The position numbers and the translations under genes were made by a program. This document shows, one piece after another, positions 21,622 to 32,060 of a stretch of 64,000 nucleotides of DNA (positions are counted from its first letter, which is position 1; each line of letters begins with the position of its first letter). The notes under the pieces are model-generated. The model had not been told where the DNA came from. It did not search any database and was given only the letters and a program-made list of their open reading frames with translations. This DNA comes from Hygrocybe punicea (taxonomy: Eukaryota; Basidiomycota; Agaricomycetes; Agaricales; Hygrophoraceae), in assembly GCA_963556145.1 (NCBI GenBank), contig OY744466.1:1488001-1552000 (forward strand), in the 5' to 3' direction.

Positions 21622-22060
21622 AACACACACGTCGAACGCGTGTGTTCGGCCCTGGCTGTTGTCGTTTGGGTGTTGTGGTGGTGGTGGTGGTGGTGACCCG
21701 ACACGTCACACGCGTTGTTCGCGCGAAGGCGGGTTGGACCCGCGATTGCCGTGTTGGCCAGTTTGGGTAGGCGCGTGGTGGTGATGGTGGTGGTGGTGGT
21801 GGTGGTGGTGGTGCCCTATGCGTCATACGCGTTGTGCACGTGACGATGGCCGGGTTGCACCCGCTTTGGTTGTTTTCGGCGGACGCGTGGTGGTGGTGGC
21901 ATAGGAGCCTCTTCGCGTGGGTGTCCAGGCGCGTCATACGCGTTGTACATGCGACGACGGCTGGGTTGACCCCGCGTTTTGGCGTTCCTCGGCGGTGTTG
22001 GTGTTGCGTGGTGGTGATGGTGGTAGTGGTGGTGTTGCGTGGTGGTGGTGGTGGTATGGT
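21622..22060. repeat. Degenerate ~110-bp tandem repeat with GTGGTG tracts
   Basis: Each unit carries a variant of CGTCATACGCGTTGT, then a GGGTTG...CCCGC word, then a GTGGTGGTG run. Starts are near 21622, 21703, 21817 and 21930. Spacing and identity are irregular. Confidence 0.65.
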
Positions 22061-22722
22061 GCCACGTTCTGTGATATACAAATAAAATCAGTGAAAAAGT
22101 CAATAAAAATACATACCACGAAGGAGCGGGGGTGGATGCACCATCCCCCGCTGCTTGATGACTACCATTCCACTCTGTTCACGTTCGTTTGCGTGCGTGC
22201 GCATTGGAGGAGTTGGCGTGTCCGGTGCGGCGTTGATCGCTGCTGTCATGGTCGTGGCCGTCGTGGTGGCCGGAGCCGTCGTCGCCGTCGTGGTGGTGGT
22301 GGTGGTGATGGTGGTGACGGTGGTGTTGGTGGTGGTGCGTCAACCTGTAATGTGTTAATGCGTTAGTTAAAGTTCAAATAAATAAAAATAAAAAACATAC
22401 ACGGGCGGCAGGGAGTACCCCGCCGCCCGTTTTGTCGACCTCGGGTGCTCCATCGTCCTCGTTTGGCATACATCGGGGGTGTTGCTGGTGGGCGTTGGTG
22501 ACTTTGGGTGACTTTCGAAGTCAGCCAAGGAGCCGACTTTGGACTGTCGGTTTGCAGTTCAAACCGAGTTTGAAACCATTTCGGCCCGCAGCCAAATCCC
22601 CAAACCGGAGATCGAACGGTTCGGTCTCCGCTGGAAATTCCCAAACCGAAACTGAGACCAGCGGTTTCGGTTCGGTCTAAACCGGGTTTGGATCGGTCTG
22701 AGACCGAACTTCCCCAACACTA

Positions 22723-24285
22723 CAACATACCTTGACAAGCAACATCCTCGCGGGCCTCAGGCTCTCGTTCAATGCTTCACGATCAGTAACAGACATCTCA
22801 TTTGTGTTATCTGTCCAGTTGGCAACGTCATCATCATCTTCATCCTCAAAACTATCCTGCTCCTTCTGTGCAATGGATTCCTTGATATCGTTGTCCTTTG
22901 CAAGTTCTCTCAGCTCCCTTTCAGCCTTGTTCACTGTGTCTGTGTCATCCCCTTTGGGAACATTGAACTGCCGTACGACTCTGATGGCCACCAATGCAAT
23001 GGTGTGATTGGATTCTCCAGGAAAATCTTGAACGAGCTTTGCAAGCTCATCAATCATCATGTCGTTGCAGCTTGCGTTATCGCATGTTATACTTAGCACC
23101 TGCCCAACAATGGTGAGCACCTCATTGATGCAAAGACTCACTGCAAGACTAACCTTATCAGATATGCTGAAATCATCAAGTATCTTCACAAACGCAGCAG
23201 CCAGGTTCAACCCCGAATGTGACATGGCGACCTCCACCAAATCTAGCAGCATGGATGCCGGGCTACCGTTGACCTCAAAATGGACAGTTGCGGCTACAAA
23301 AGCCTTGTGGTTTAGTGACGTCCATGAATCAGTGGCGAAATTCAGGTTGCCGTCATGCCCTTGGAGCATCGTAGCTATTCATTTACGGGTGTTCACGAAG
23401 ACGTTTTTGACATTGCGAGACACTGTTACCGGCAAAGGTATGTAATATTCAGGACGTCCCGTTTTCATCAGGCACTGGAACCCACGATCGCTAACGATAT
23501 TAAAAGGCCTTTTATTCTCACAGACCCATCGAACAATCTCAGCCCTACCAAAATGGATATTCAATTGCTTGCATATGATAATGCTTGCATACCTTGATTC
23601 CGCTGATGTGTGTTGGCGGTGGGAATATGTAACTTTCCCTTTCTCTTTCTGATTGAATGCTACCTAAATTGATTGTGGATCTAGAAATCCCTTGATTGTA
23701 GTTGTGCGTCACACTTCATTTGCATTGTCGGCCTTATCTGCAGATGCAACTATATCATCTCCCCAGCATTTTTTTGCGTGCTTTCGCATATTGCTTGTAG
23801 ACTTCACATCACCCTTGTCAAGGAACCTGTGGACTCCCTGGGATTTGTGCTTGCACTCAGGTGCTGCACAGACAAAAGTGTGATAACGACGGCTGCTTTC
23901 AGTCCCGACAGTCAGGCGGGGCTTGAAGAATGCATATACTGGTGCAGTCCACTCCTTTGCAAGTCGTTCTGTTGGCGTAAACTTCATTAATGGCTCATCT
24001 GTCATAGTAACTGGATTAATTATGCAGCTCCGCCTCTTCGTCATCACTGTCAACTATCTCAACGGAACTGGGACTGTTCATGGCTGGAGTAGACTCCACC
24101 TCCTCCATGACTATATCACCTTGTCCCTCCAGTATTTCACCTTTGTAAGTGAGTTCGTCGTCTTCAACTTCTTCAAGTGTGACTGATGGCCTCCTCATTG
24201 AAGTCGAATGACTCTTAGGGACTGCTTGCTTGGCAGCTGCTGAGGCTTTCTTGACAGCTTTATTACTTTTAGTTTTGCCTTTCAT
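22723..24285 (-). pseudogene. hAT transposase, 5' half, decayed
   Basis: On the minus strand from ATG 24285 there is an acidic N-terminal region. Then comes a BED-type zinc finger (VCAAPEC...MRKHAKKC, about 23760-23900). Then the hAT RNase-H-like start: RGFQCLMKTGRPEYYIP, SWTSLNHKAFVA, and ITCDNASCNDMMIDEL with the second Asp. A TGA at 23379-23381 sits where relatives have Arg (R-K-stop-I-A), a CGA-to-TGA change. A frame break lies near 24030. The frame reaches a splice donor at 22730, where element B is inserted; the C-terminal half with the hATC dimerisation domain is not present. It belongs to the element that ends at 24470. Confidence 0.82.
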
Positions 24286-24354
24286 TTTCTCGTGTGTGGT
24301 AGGAGTGATTGAGAGTTGTCCCAGCTATGAACTGTACAGTACCAAACCGAATGA

Positions 24355-24470
24355 GTCTTGTATGGTGGGTACGGGTTTAGCCCGGGTCAAAAATTGAGTA
24401 CCCAGACCCAGACTCAGGCCTGTACCCGTTCCATTACACGCGGGTTTACCTGAACCCGTGAAATATACTA
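24355..24470. mobile_element. Terminus of the hAT element (5' end, transposase side)
   Basis: ACCCG/CGGGT words cluster here and the end is ...AACCCGTGAAATATACTA, followed by ATCATACC (24471-24478). Read inward it is TAGTATATTTCACGGGT, matching the end at 10103 at TAGT..A.TTCACGGGT. The flanking octamer is the reverse complement of the one at 10104-10111. Confidence 0.75.
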
Positions 24471-24478
24471 ATCATACC

Positions 24479-26309
24479 ACAGCCGCAGAAAGGGCAATCG
24501 GAACTAGCATCTGAGGCTTCACTTTCTTTGTAGTCAATTTCAGAACATTGATGGCACCACAAATGGCATTGAAATGGGTAGCAAGAGTTTGCGAGACAAA
24601 AAAGGATAAGAAGGCACCACGATAATCCTGGAGCCATTTCAGTAGAATCCAAAACATTAAAATAGACATACCCCGGGATCATCACTCTCTGTATTAGTGT
24701 ACAAAAATTTCTGGTCTTCAAGCTGCTCCTCGGCGAACTCCTTGCAGTCGTCAGTAGAGTCCAACTCCATCGTGCTTTCAAAAAAATTGTTGACAATGGC
24801 AAGGGCGGCGGAGCCGAAGGCTGCATGCCACTCATAGACCCGTTGCTTGGCCTGGAAGTAAATATAGTCTAGTGGATACATTTAGCATTAGAAAACTCAC
24901 GATGCAAAATACAGCTTGTTGTGCTTCAATCTGGTGAGCAATCTTTGGTTGCTCATAGACCTTGTCCCAAATGGCTTGCATGGCACGAACAGCGTCGGGA
25001 TCAACGACAGACCAAGGGTTGCTGCAACCAGCGACAAATCGAATATATGTGGGGATGAAAATGCGGCGCCAGCGATTAGCGTCCTGACATCCGCTAGACA
25101 AATGAGAGTTCTTGAACTTGACGATAGCGCGGCAGCCATTTTCAGCCTTGATTTTCTTCACTGGTTGATTGGCCTGCTCAAGTTTGACCGGCTGCTCAAG
25201 TTTGATGAGTCCCTGAATAAGAGAAAACAGTTAACTCGGGGAGAAAATGTAGAAAAGAACATACTGTGCTTGTGAGTCGTTTACCAGGTGCTTTGATGGG
25301 GCTGGAGATAGCAATTTCCTGCTCGCAGCTTTCGTCCTCATCAGATAACCCTCCTACCTCATTAACAACGACTGTCTTGGGAGGTTCTGGTGCAGACAAA
25401 GTTCTGACGCTTTCACTTGATGTGGTCTTTGATTTCACACTGACAGTGGCGCTAGAAACGTGTGAAGAACTGATGGTGCTTGCATGCGAGTTCGACTTCA
25501 GCTTGGTTGGCCCAGGGACACCAGTGGTGATATTAGTCACCCAACCTTTGATCAACCCAGACTTCTTGTGAGCGGCAGACTCAGACACCCTTCGGTTGAA
25601 AAAGAAGAGAGTGGTTTTGTCAAGAAGGAGCATATAAAAAGGTTAATCCCTTACCTGGGTTTAACCGGCATCACGTTGATGGAAAGAACCTTATCACGGG
25701 ACTATTAATCATATTAAACAATTACAATCGCGTCGCGACTCACACGCCCATCAACATGCTCATCAACACACGTTCCATCACGAGACTGAAAGTGAGGCAC
25801 GTATATAAGTTGGCACTCCACACACGTATGTCAGAGTCACTTACCTCTTCTCTCCCACTGGCAGGCCCCTTGCATGCTGCATTGATTTCCTCTCTCACTG
25901 AGACCTTGGCCTCCTTTTTCTTCTTTTTCGGCTTTGGTGTATCCTCGCGCTCAGTGAGCTCCGACCCGGATTTGTCCTGCTCGGTGGTGGGCTCAGCTAT
26001 GCCCTCAGCATTGGGGGCGTGACCGGCATGACTAAGGTCAAGGTGCGTGGAGGTACGACGGAGAGCCTGAGTGCGTCTGATAGGAATCTTAGCTATTTCG
26101 TCCTCCTCCGCCATTTCATTTTCCAATGTCGCAATCCTGTTGATCTTATTATTGCGTTCCTGTTTTTTCCACTCCTTTTCCTCTGCTTTCTTCATCTTGT
26201 CGGCCTCCATCTCAGCCGCGGTATGTCGCTTTTGTTTAATTCCAGCTCCAGGATGCTTATCAGCATTGGCAGCGCGAGTAGTTATACGAGTTGCATTGGT
26301 GCCTGCCAT
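24479..26309 (-). pseudogene. 5' part of the split multi-exon gene (rest at 10105-10494)
   Basis: Minus strand from ATG 26309. Exon 1 (26309-25845, 155 aa) is Lys/Glu-rich with NNKINRIATLENEM and ends at GTAAGT. Later exons include a short one near 25690-25650, a Ser-rich one starting GGTGTCTGAG near 25590, one with WRRIFIPTYIRFVAG and NPWSV (about 25160-24905), one with YEWHAAFGSAA (about 24860-24675), and one ending at ...IALSAAV. That last exon stops at a GTATGAT donor that coincides with the hAT junction. The family recurs in agaricomycete genomes but I cannot name it. The missing last exons are at 10153-10494 in opposite orientation. Without them the gene cannot make a full product. Confidence 0.65.
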
Positions 26310-26498
26310 GTTCAAGTTGTGAGAAAAGAGGTTTGAACGGTTCAGTCCCCGCCTGTCAAATTTATGACTGATGTAATAAATGAGTCTCCGCCGCGTTCCA
26401 CTTTTGTGGGACCACTTTGCCGGCTATCATGGCCTCTGTTTGACTTGCTATTTTGCACACCAAGGGCTTACTCAAAGGCTTCACCATCATACATTTAA
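26310..26498. promoter_or_regulatory. Head-to-head spacer between split gene and Plavaka gene
   Basis: 189 bp separate two divergent start codons. I see no clear TATA box. It may have been a shared promoter region, or simply the outer edge of the Plavaka element, whose terminal repeats I could not identify. Confidence 0.3.
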
Positions 26499-28665
26499 AT
26501 GGGGAAACAAGCGAAGCCCCACAATCCTTTCTGCCTGCCTTGTATTTGGGTCGGTTGTAGGCGGTGGTTCAGGAATCAGGCTGGCCTTACCAACCACATT
26601 CGTAGTATGGGACACTCCCAACAGCAACCTGAGCCAGCCTCTACTTCCACGCATCAACCGCGCACATCTCGAACCCCTGAGTCAGAAAGTGATGTTGAAG
26701 ACGACCATCGTCTGGATGTGGATCCTCCAGAGCCTGAGCGCGATGCGGCTGCTGAAGACCACATGAGTGATGGTACAATGCCTCTCATGGATGATATCGA
26801 AGACCCATACTTTGATGCCTCTGTTCCTTCTGAAAACGACACTCCACAAGCTATGAAAGACTACCACCCATCTATCAACGGTGCGTTACTTCTATATTTT
26901 GATATCCTGACTCAAAATTTGCATCAGGTCGTCCCTGTGATGAACAGGGCCACAATCTCCCCCCTGGTGCCCCTCCCCCTCCATGCCGGTTGCAACATGA
27001 TCCAGACGATTGGACCCCGTTCTCTGATCGAACCAACTTTGAAACTGCCGAGTTTCTTTACACCCGTGTCCAGATGTCCACAGGCGGAATCAATGAACTG
27101 CTTGACCTTTGGGCCGCTACACTGTTCAAACATGATGACCAGCCCCCATTTCGAAGCAGTAGTGATTTGTATGATACAATTGATGCAACGCCGTTAGGTG
27201 ACGTTCCCTGGGAATCGTTTTCTGTGAGATACAATGGGGCGATCCCTGATGCCAATGTTCCTACATGGATGACAGACCAATACAATGTTTGGTTTCGGGA
27301 TCCTCACACTGTCGTCCACAATATGCTTGGAAATCCAGACTTTGACGGTGAATTTGACCATGCGCCATTCCGCGATTATGAGCCCAATGGTGACCGGAAA
27401 TACCAAGATTTTATGTCTGGGAATTGGGCATGGAAACAAGTGGTACGCTAGCTGTTCTCTTAATGAACGTCGTGACCTTGATGTCTTTTTTCAAGAATAT
27501 TATTGATGATGATGACAGCATTGACTCCAACGGCACAATGTTCATGCCTATCATTCTAGGGAGTGACAAGACTACCGTTTCTGTCACCACCGGGAATAAT
27601 GAATATTACCCTCTTTATATGTCCATCGGAAACATCCACAATAGTGTATGTCGTGCACACCGCAATGGTCTTGTTTTGATAGGATTTCTAGCCATTCCGA
27701 AATGTTGAGTTGTCAAGATTGCAGTTGATGACCTTACTAAATTACACCTAGCTGATAAGCAGTACACGAATGATGTGAAATTTCGCAAATTCCGCCGACA
27801 ACTCTTTCATTCTTCTCTGTCTGGAATTCTCCAGTCACTCAAGCCTGGCATGATGACGCCAGAAGTTATGCGCTGCCCTGATGGCCACTTTCGACACGTG
27901 GTCTTTGGCCTTGGTCCCTATATAGCTGATTATCCCGAGCAGGCGCTCCTTGCTTGCATTGTCCAAGGCTGGTGCCCCCGGTATGTCACCTCTGATAAAT
28001 GTAGTAAAGCTTGTGTCCTGACTTTTAGATCTAGGTGTAGAGCCCACCGTGTGAATTTAGACAGTGTGCCTGATGGTGGACGCCGGTCCCGTGCACATAC
28101 AGATTTAATGGTCGAGTCATTAGAACTTGGTGAATTGTGGACTGAGTTCGGGATTGTTGGCGACATTGTTGTCAGTAACCACTATACTACTATGGCTGGC
28201 ACCTATCTGACTTCGGGAAAAAAGCCTTTTACTAACAATTTTCCATGAGCTGACATACACGAGCTCATTGCACCCGACTTGCTCCACCAGGTTATTAAGG
28301 GTACATTCAAAGATCATCTCATCTCCTGGGTCGAGGACTATCTGGTTCATACCCATGGCAAAGCACAGGCCCAAGTAATACTTGATGATATTGATTATCA
28401 GTGCATTTCATCTCTTCCCTGTTCAACCTAACCTTTCTGATCCTGGTACTTAGCATTGCGGCTGCCCCATCATTCCCTGGCCTGAGACGTTTCCCACAAG
28501 GCTGGGGATTCAAACAATGGACCGGGGATGACTAAGGTTGACCATGGGTGTGGGACGGGTTGGGTTTGTCAATACCGCACCCGCACCCGTGAATACCGTA
28601 CCCGTGACGGGTAGCACCCGTACGACCCGCGGGTGCTACGCGGGTATCCTTGCCACCCACTTGCA

Positions 28666-28719
28666 ACCTCGCGAATGCGGCGCCATGTCAATTGACATGG
28701 CAAACGCGGTTTGCGAGGT
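28666..28719. repeat. Imperfect palindrome, copy 3 (element C)
   Basis: ACCTCGC...GCGAGGT arms enclose the perfect 20-bp palindrome GCCATGTCAATTGACATGGC. Confidence 0.9.
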
Positions 28720-28767
28720 GGTATCACGGTGGTAGGGGCTCGTCGCCCCTCTGTCCTAGTCATTGTC

Positions 28768-28823
28768 GACCTCGCAAACGCATCGCCATGTCAATTGACA
28801 TGGCTGACGCGGTTCGCGAGGTC
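28768..28823. repeat. Imperfect palindrome, copy 4 (element C)
   Basis: GACCTCGC...GCGAGGTC arms enclose the same 20-bp core GCCATGTCAATTGACATGGC. It lies 102 bp after copy 3, in the same orientation. Confidence 0.9.
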
Positions 28824-29588
28824 ATTTAAGGGGGGCCTTCTTTATCTCCTGGCCCATTCTTCTCCCACCTCGTCCTCGTCCTCGCCTTTCGGGTTGTGCG
28901 GTACTTGATTGTTCAGTGAGGGCGAGCGAATGATTAAGGAGGGGACTCACCTTGGCCAAATCTACCCCTCCTCGTCGTTGCCGACCTTGTCACCGTTGGC
29001 CAATCGGCTGGCGTCGTCATGGCCATCATCATCGTGTCCGTTGTCGTTGTGGCTATCATTGTCATGGCCATCGTTGTCGTGGCCATCATCGTCGTGGCCA
29101 TGTATCTTAGTCCTGGTCGTCCACGTCGCCATCATCCACGTTGCATCCCAGCTTCATCACTGTCTGCGTCGGCCTCATCACCATCGTCGTCCTCGCTATG
29201 GGTTTCCACGTCGTCTGCGTAGCCATCCTCCCCATTCTTCACATACACATCGGCTCGCGTTTTGATGCCATTAGGCCACAGCTTGCACTTCTTTGAGTTG
29301 GTGTTGGTGCCGATTGGCTGGGCGTTGGTGCCGGCGTTGTGGGATCATGGTCTGGGACGTGTTTAGACGCGTCCTCTTGCACAGGCGTGGGGTTTTGGAT
29401 TAGCGTAGTATTGTTATTCAATATTATCTAAGAAAATATAGTCAGTTTAATGTTAAATACCAACGAAACATACCTGAGGGCATGTAGCCCTGTTGGCGTC
29501 ACCAACCCGTCGACAACCGCGGTGTCGCGGGTGTGGGTTGCGGTTTGTTTGCGGGTGCCAAATTTGGCAACCGTACCCGTACCCGCGC

Positions 29589-30507
29589 TGTAGATGCGGG
29601 TTCTTGGTGGCTTCGGAACTATATAAAGAAATAATGATCCTAACCAGAGGGTGTCAGCGTAGAAGTGACTGGATAATTCAGTGTCGGGGATAATAAGTGA
29701 AGTGAAAGTGAAATAAAAGTAAAGCCGCCGCATAAACTCGACTAGTAACGACAAATCCAGCGATGAACGGAGTGAAAACGGACTAATAACGATGAACCCG
29801 ATGGTGAACGGACTGAAAACGAATGAACCCGACGATGCCGACGATGTCGGGTACGGCGGGTCAGGTCGGGTTGGGTCGGAAACGATGAACAAATATACGG
29901 GAACAATGATAAAGTCGACGAAGTGAACTATAAAAAGCTAAGGAACTACGTGGACGAGCATTTGAAGGGATTAAAACAATTCTGACTATGAGAGAAACGG
30001 GGACTAATGGTATGTTATTTTGTACGGTCGTCGGTGACCGTTTTTATAGTACATGAGTGTGTAGCTACTTTCGGACATGTCTACTTCGGCCGATAGAAAC
30101 TACAAAGAAACACTGGAATGGGGAAGTGGAAAGGGGGGTTGCAAAGCAACGAAGACAGGAAAGTGGAGGGGAAAACGAATATCCATGAAAAAGATTGGAA
30201 AAGTCCTACATATCTCCGAAAGGACGAGGGGATGCATAAATAAGGTAAATCCGAAGTCGGGGATTGAGTCCGAAGAGATCCATCTCCTGGAATTGGAACT
30301 CCGAGGCGTTTGAGGCTGACGGATTTAGCCCAAAAGCGGCCGTCACAAAGCGGCATGTGTCGGGTTACATCGGTCACGTCGGGTCACGTCACGTCGGGTT
30401 ATGTCGGGTTACGTCGGGTTCGAATGCAAGTCGAATGGCGGCATCGGGTTGGTCCGGATTCGTGATATATCGATGATACGGACTCAGAGGGACGTCGACC
30501 CTCTACA
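29589..30507 (-). mobile_element. Truncated Ty3/gypsy element: 5' LTR and leader only
   Basis: 30021-30507 is a 487-bp LTR related to the LTRs at 1-432 and 9049-9501, starting TGTACGGTCG and ending CCCTCTACA. Next to it, 29589-30020 resembles the leader of the first element (shared GTCAGCGTAGAAGTGACT and GATGTCGGGTACGGCGGGTC). Gag, pol and the second LTR are missing. GCGC flanks both sides, which could be a short target duplication inside element C. Confidence 0.75.
30021..30507 (-). repeat. Ty3-family LTR (diverged copy)
   Basis: TG...CA ends with the same terminal hairpin words AGAGGG...CCCTCT as the first element's LTR, and repeats of CGTCGGGTTA near 30360-30420. It was used to place the start of the 9049 LTR. 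Confidence 0.82.
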
Positions 30508-32060
30508 GCGCCACCCGTGACCTAAAACCCGCGGGTAAACCCATACCCGTGGTCAACCTTAGGGATGACTCCAAGGCTCTGATGAAGGTTTGTGAACATC
30601 CTTCCTGGTTTTATTGAACTAATTTTGCCAATTTCCAGGTTTACCTGCCTGCTATCAAAAACCATGTCCCTCCAGAAATGGTTCGCACTTTTAGTGCCTT
30701 TTTAGATTTCTGCTACATTGCCCGGCGCAATGTCCACACCGAAGAAACCCTTCGCAAGTTGGATGACACCATTCAACGCTTCCATCAGTACCGCACCATC
30801 TTCTCGAGTACTGGCGTTCGTGCTGAAGAATTCTCCCTGCCTCGACAACATTCTCTTGTCCATTACCGTGAACTTATTCAGATGTTCGGTGCACCAAATG
30901 GCCTATGTTCGTCAATTACAGAATCTAAGCACATCAAAGCTGTGAAGGAGCCATGGCGCCGGTCAAGTCGCTACGAAGCTCTCAGCCAGATGCTACTCAC
31001 CAATCAGTGACTCAATAAACTTGCCGCAGCTCGCATTGATTTTAAAAGCCGAGGGATGCTTGAAGGCACCTGTCTGTCTGCGGCAATCCTCGCAGTCGGT
31101 AAGCACTCTTTCATTTCCATGAATGTTTTGCTCAACCCCATCCAGAACAGAACCGTATAAATGGAGGTGATGGCAACAACAACAGAGATCATGGAGACGA
31201 CAGGGAAGAGGACATCAATGTCAATGTTGATGACAATGACAACAACAACAATGACAACAACAACAACAAAGATGACGGCGCTGTCCCTGGACCAACTGGT
31301 CTAAACCATGTGGAACTCGCTAGAACTGTCCATAAACGATATCAAGTGGAGCAACTTGCAGCAGAAATTGACGTACCCAAGCTGCACACACTCATTCGAA
31401 AGTTCCTTTATGATCAACTCCATCTCACCGGCCCCCTTACCTCATCTGATGTACCCCTTTCTGCCTGCCCATTCTTCAATGAGAAAGTCTCTGTTTATCT
31501 TTCAGCTGTCACCACTTTTTATGCACCCAGTGATAGCAGTGGGATTGGTGGGATGCGGCGTGAACGCTTGCGTGCAACCCCTTCATGGTGCCGGGGGCCA
31601 CCTCGAAATGATTGCATTCTTGTCAATTCTGACCATGAACTTCCAGGGATGCGTGGGCTTGAGGTTGTGCGTGTTTTAAGATTCCTTTCCTTCAACTTTG
31701 GTGGCACTACTTATCCGTGTGCTTTAATCTGCTGGTACTCGCGCATCGGTGACAGACCCGATGCAGACTTAGGCATGTGGATGGTGCAACAAATACTGGA
31801 TGACTCGGATGATCAAACTCTTGCCATTATCCATCTCGACTGCATTGTTCGTGCTGCTCATCTCATCCCAGTGTATGGCGTTGAATATTTGCCACCTCGC
31901 TTCCCCTTTTCATCCTCCCTCGACTCCTTCCTTGCGTACTATATCAACAAGTATGCTGACCACCAAATGTTCGAAATGGTCTTTTAGTTTTGTTCTAGCT
32001 TCGAGTTCTAATATTTACATTTTCGTGCACTCCTGCTTGGTTATTCTTTCTCTTCTGATC

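Larger units (their letters stand above)
21333..22722. mobile_element. Non-autonomous hAT-type element B, AAACCGG subterminal repeats
   Basis: Both ends read TAGTGTTGGGGAAGTTCGGT, a perfect 20-bp TIR. AAACCGG/CCGGTTT words cluster in the outer ~150 bp. The flanking octamers differ: TGGTGTAC on the left, CAACATAC on the right. The left flank is a LINE fragment and the right flank a hAT transposase, so one side was probably exchanged after insertion. The core has a 55-bp palindrome (21525-21579), about four ~110-bp tandem units (about 21620-22060) and GTGGTG tracts. No transposase. Confidence 0.85.
28533..30561. mobile_element. Non-autonomous hAT-type element C, TSD GGGATGAC, inserted in the Plavaka gene
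   Basis: The ends are TAAGGTTGACCATGGGTGTG and, inward from the right, TAAGGTTGACCACGGGTATG. Perfect 8-bp duplications GGGATGAC lie at 28525-28532 and 30562-30569. Removing the element with one duplication restores the Plavaka frame FKQWTGDDSKAL exactly. CGGGT/ACCCG words are dense near the left end, at 29480-29590 and near the right end. The core has two palindromes (28666 and 28768) and a GTC/CAT trinucleotide-rich tract (29000-29230). A Ty3 fragment (29589-30507) lies inside. Confidence 0.93.
26499..31987 (+). pseudogene. Plavaka-type DNA transposase, split by a hAT insertion, two nonsense codons
   Basis: An N-terminal C2H2 finger (CLPC...GLTNHIRSMGH) is followed by the long conserved Plavaka body: DDWTPFSDR, FKHDDQPPF, LGDVPWESF, GNWAWKQ, PIILGSDKTTVS, YYPLYMSIGNIHN, FRKFRRQLFHSSL, ADYPEQALLACIVQGWCP, PDLLHQVIKGTFKDHL, SLPRQHSLVHY, GLCSSITESKHIKAVK and the C-terminal ADHQMFEMVF. 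About eight introns of 45-55 nt restore the frame. Three lesions break it. TGA at 28246-28248 (P-stop-ADIHEL) and TGA at 31008-31010 (NQ-stop-LNKL) both replace an expected Arg CGA. Element C (28533-30561) is inserted within FKQWTGDDSKAL. An Asn-rich tract encoded by GACAACAAC repeats lies near 31220-31270. The termini of the element were not identified. Confidence 0.88.

Noticed and set aside
21482..22366. His/Thr/Pro-rich frames in element B
   Set aside because: Products of GTGGTG tracts and tandem units, not proteins.
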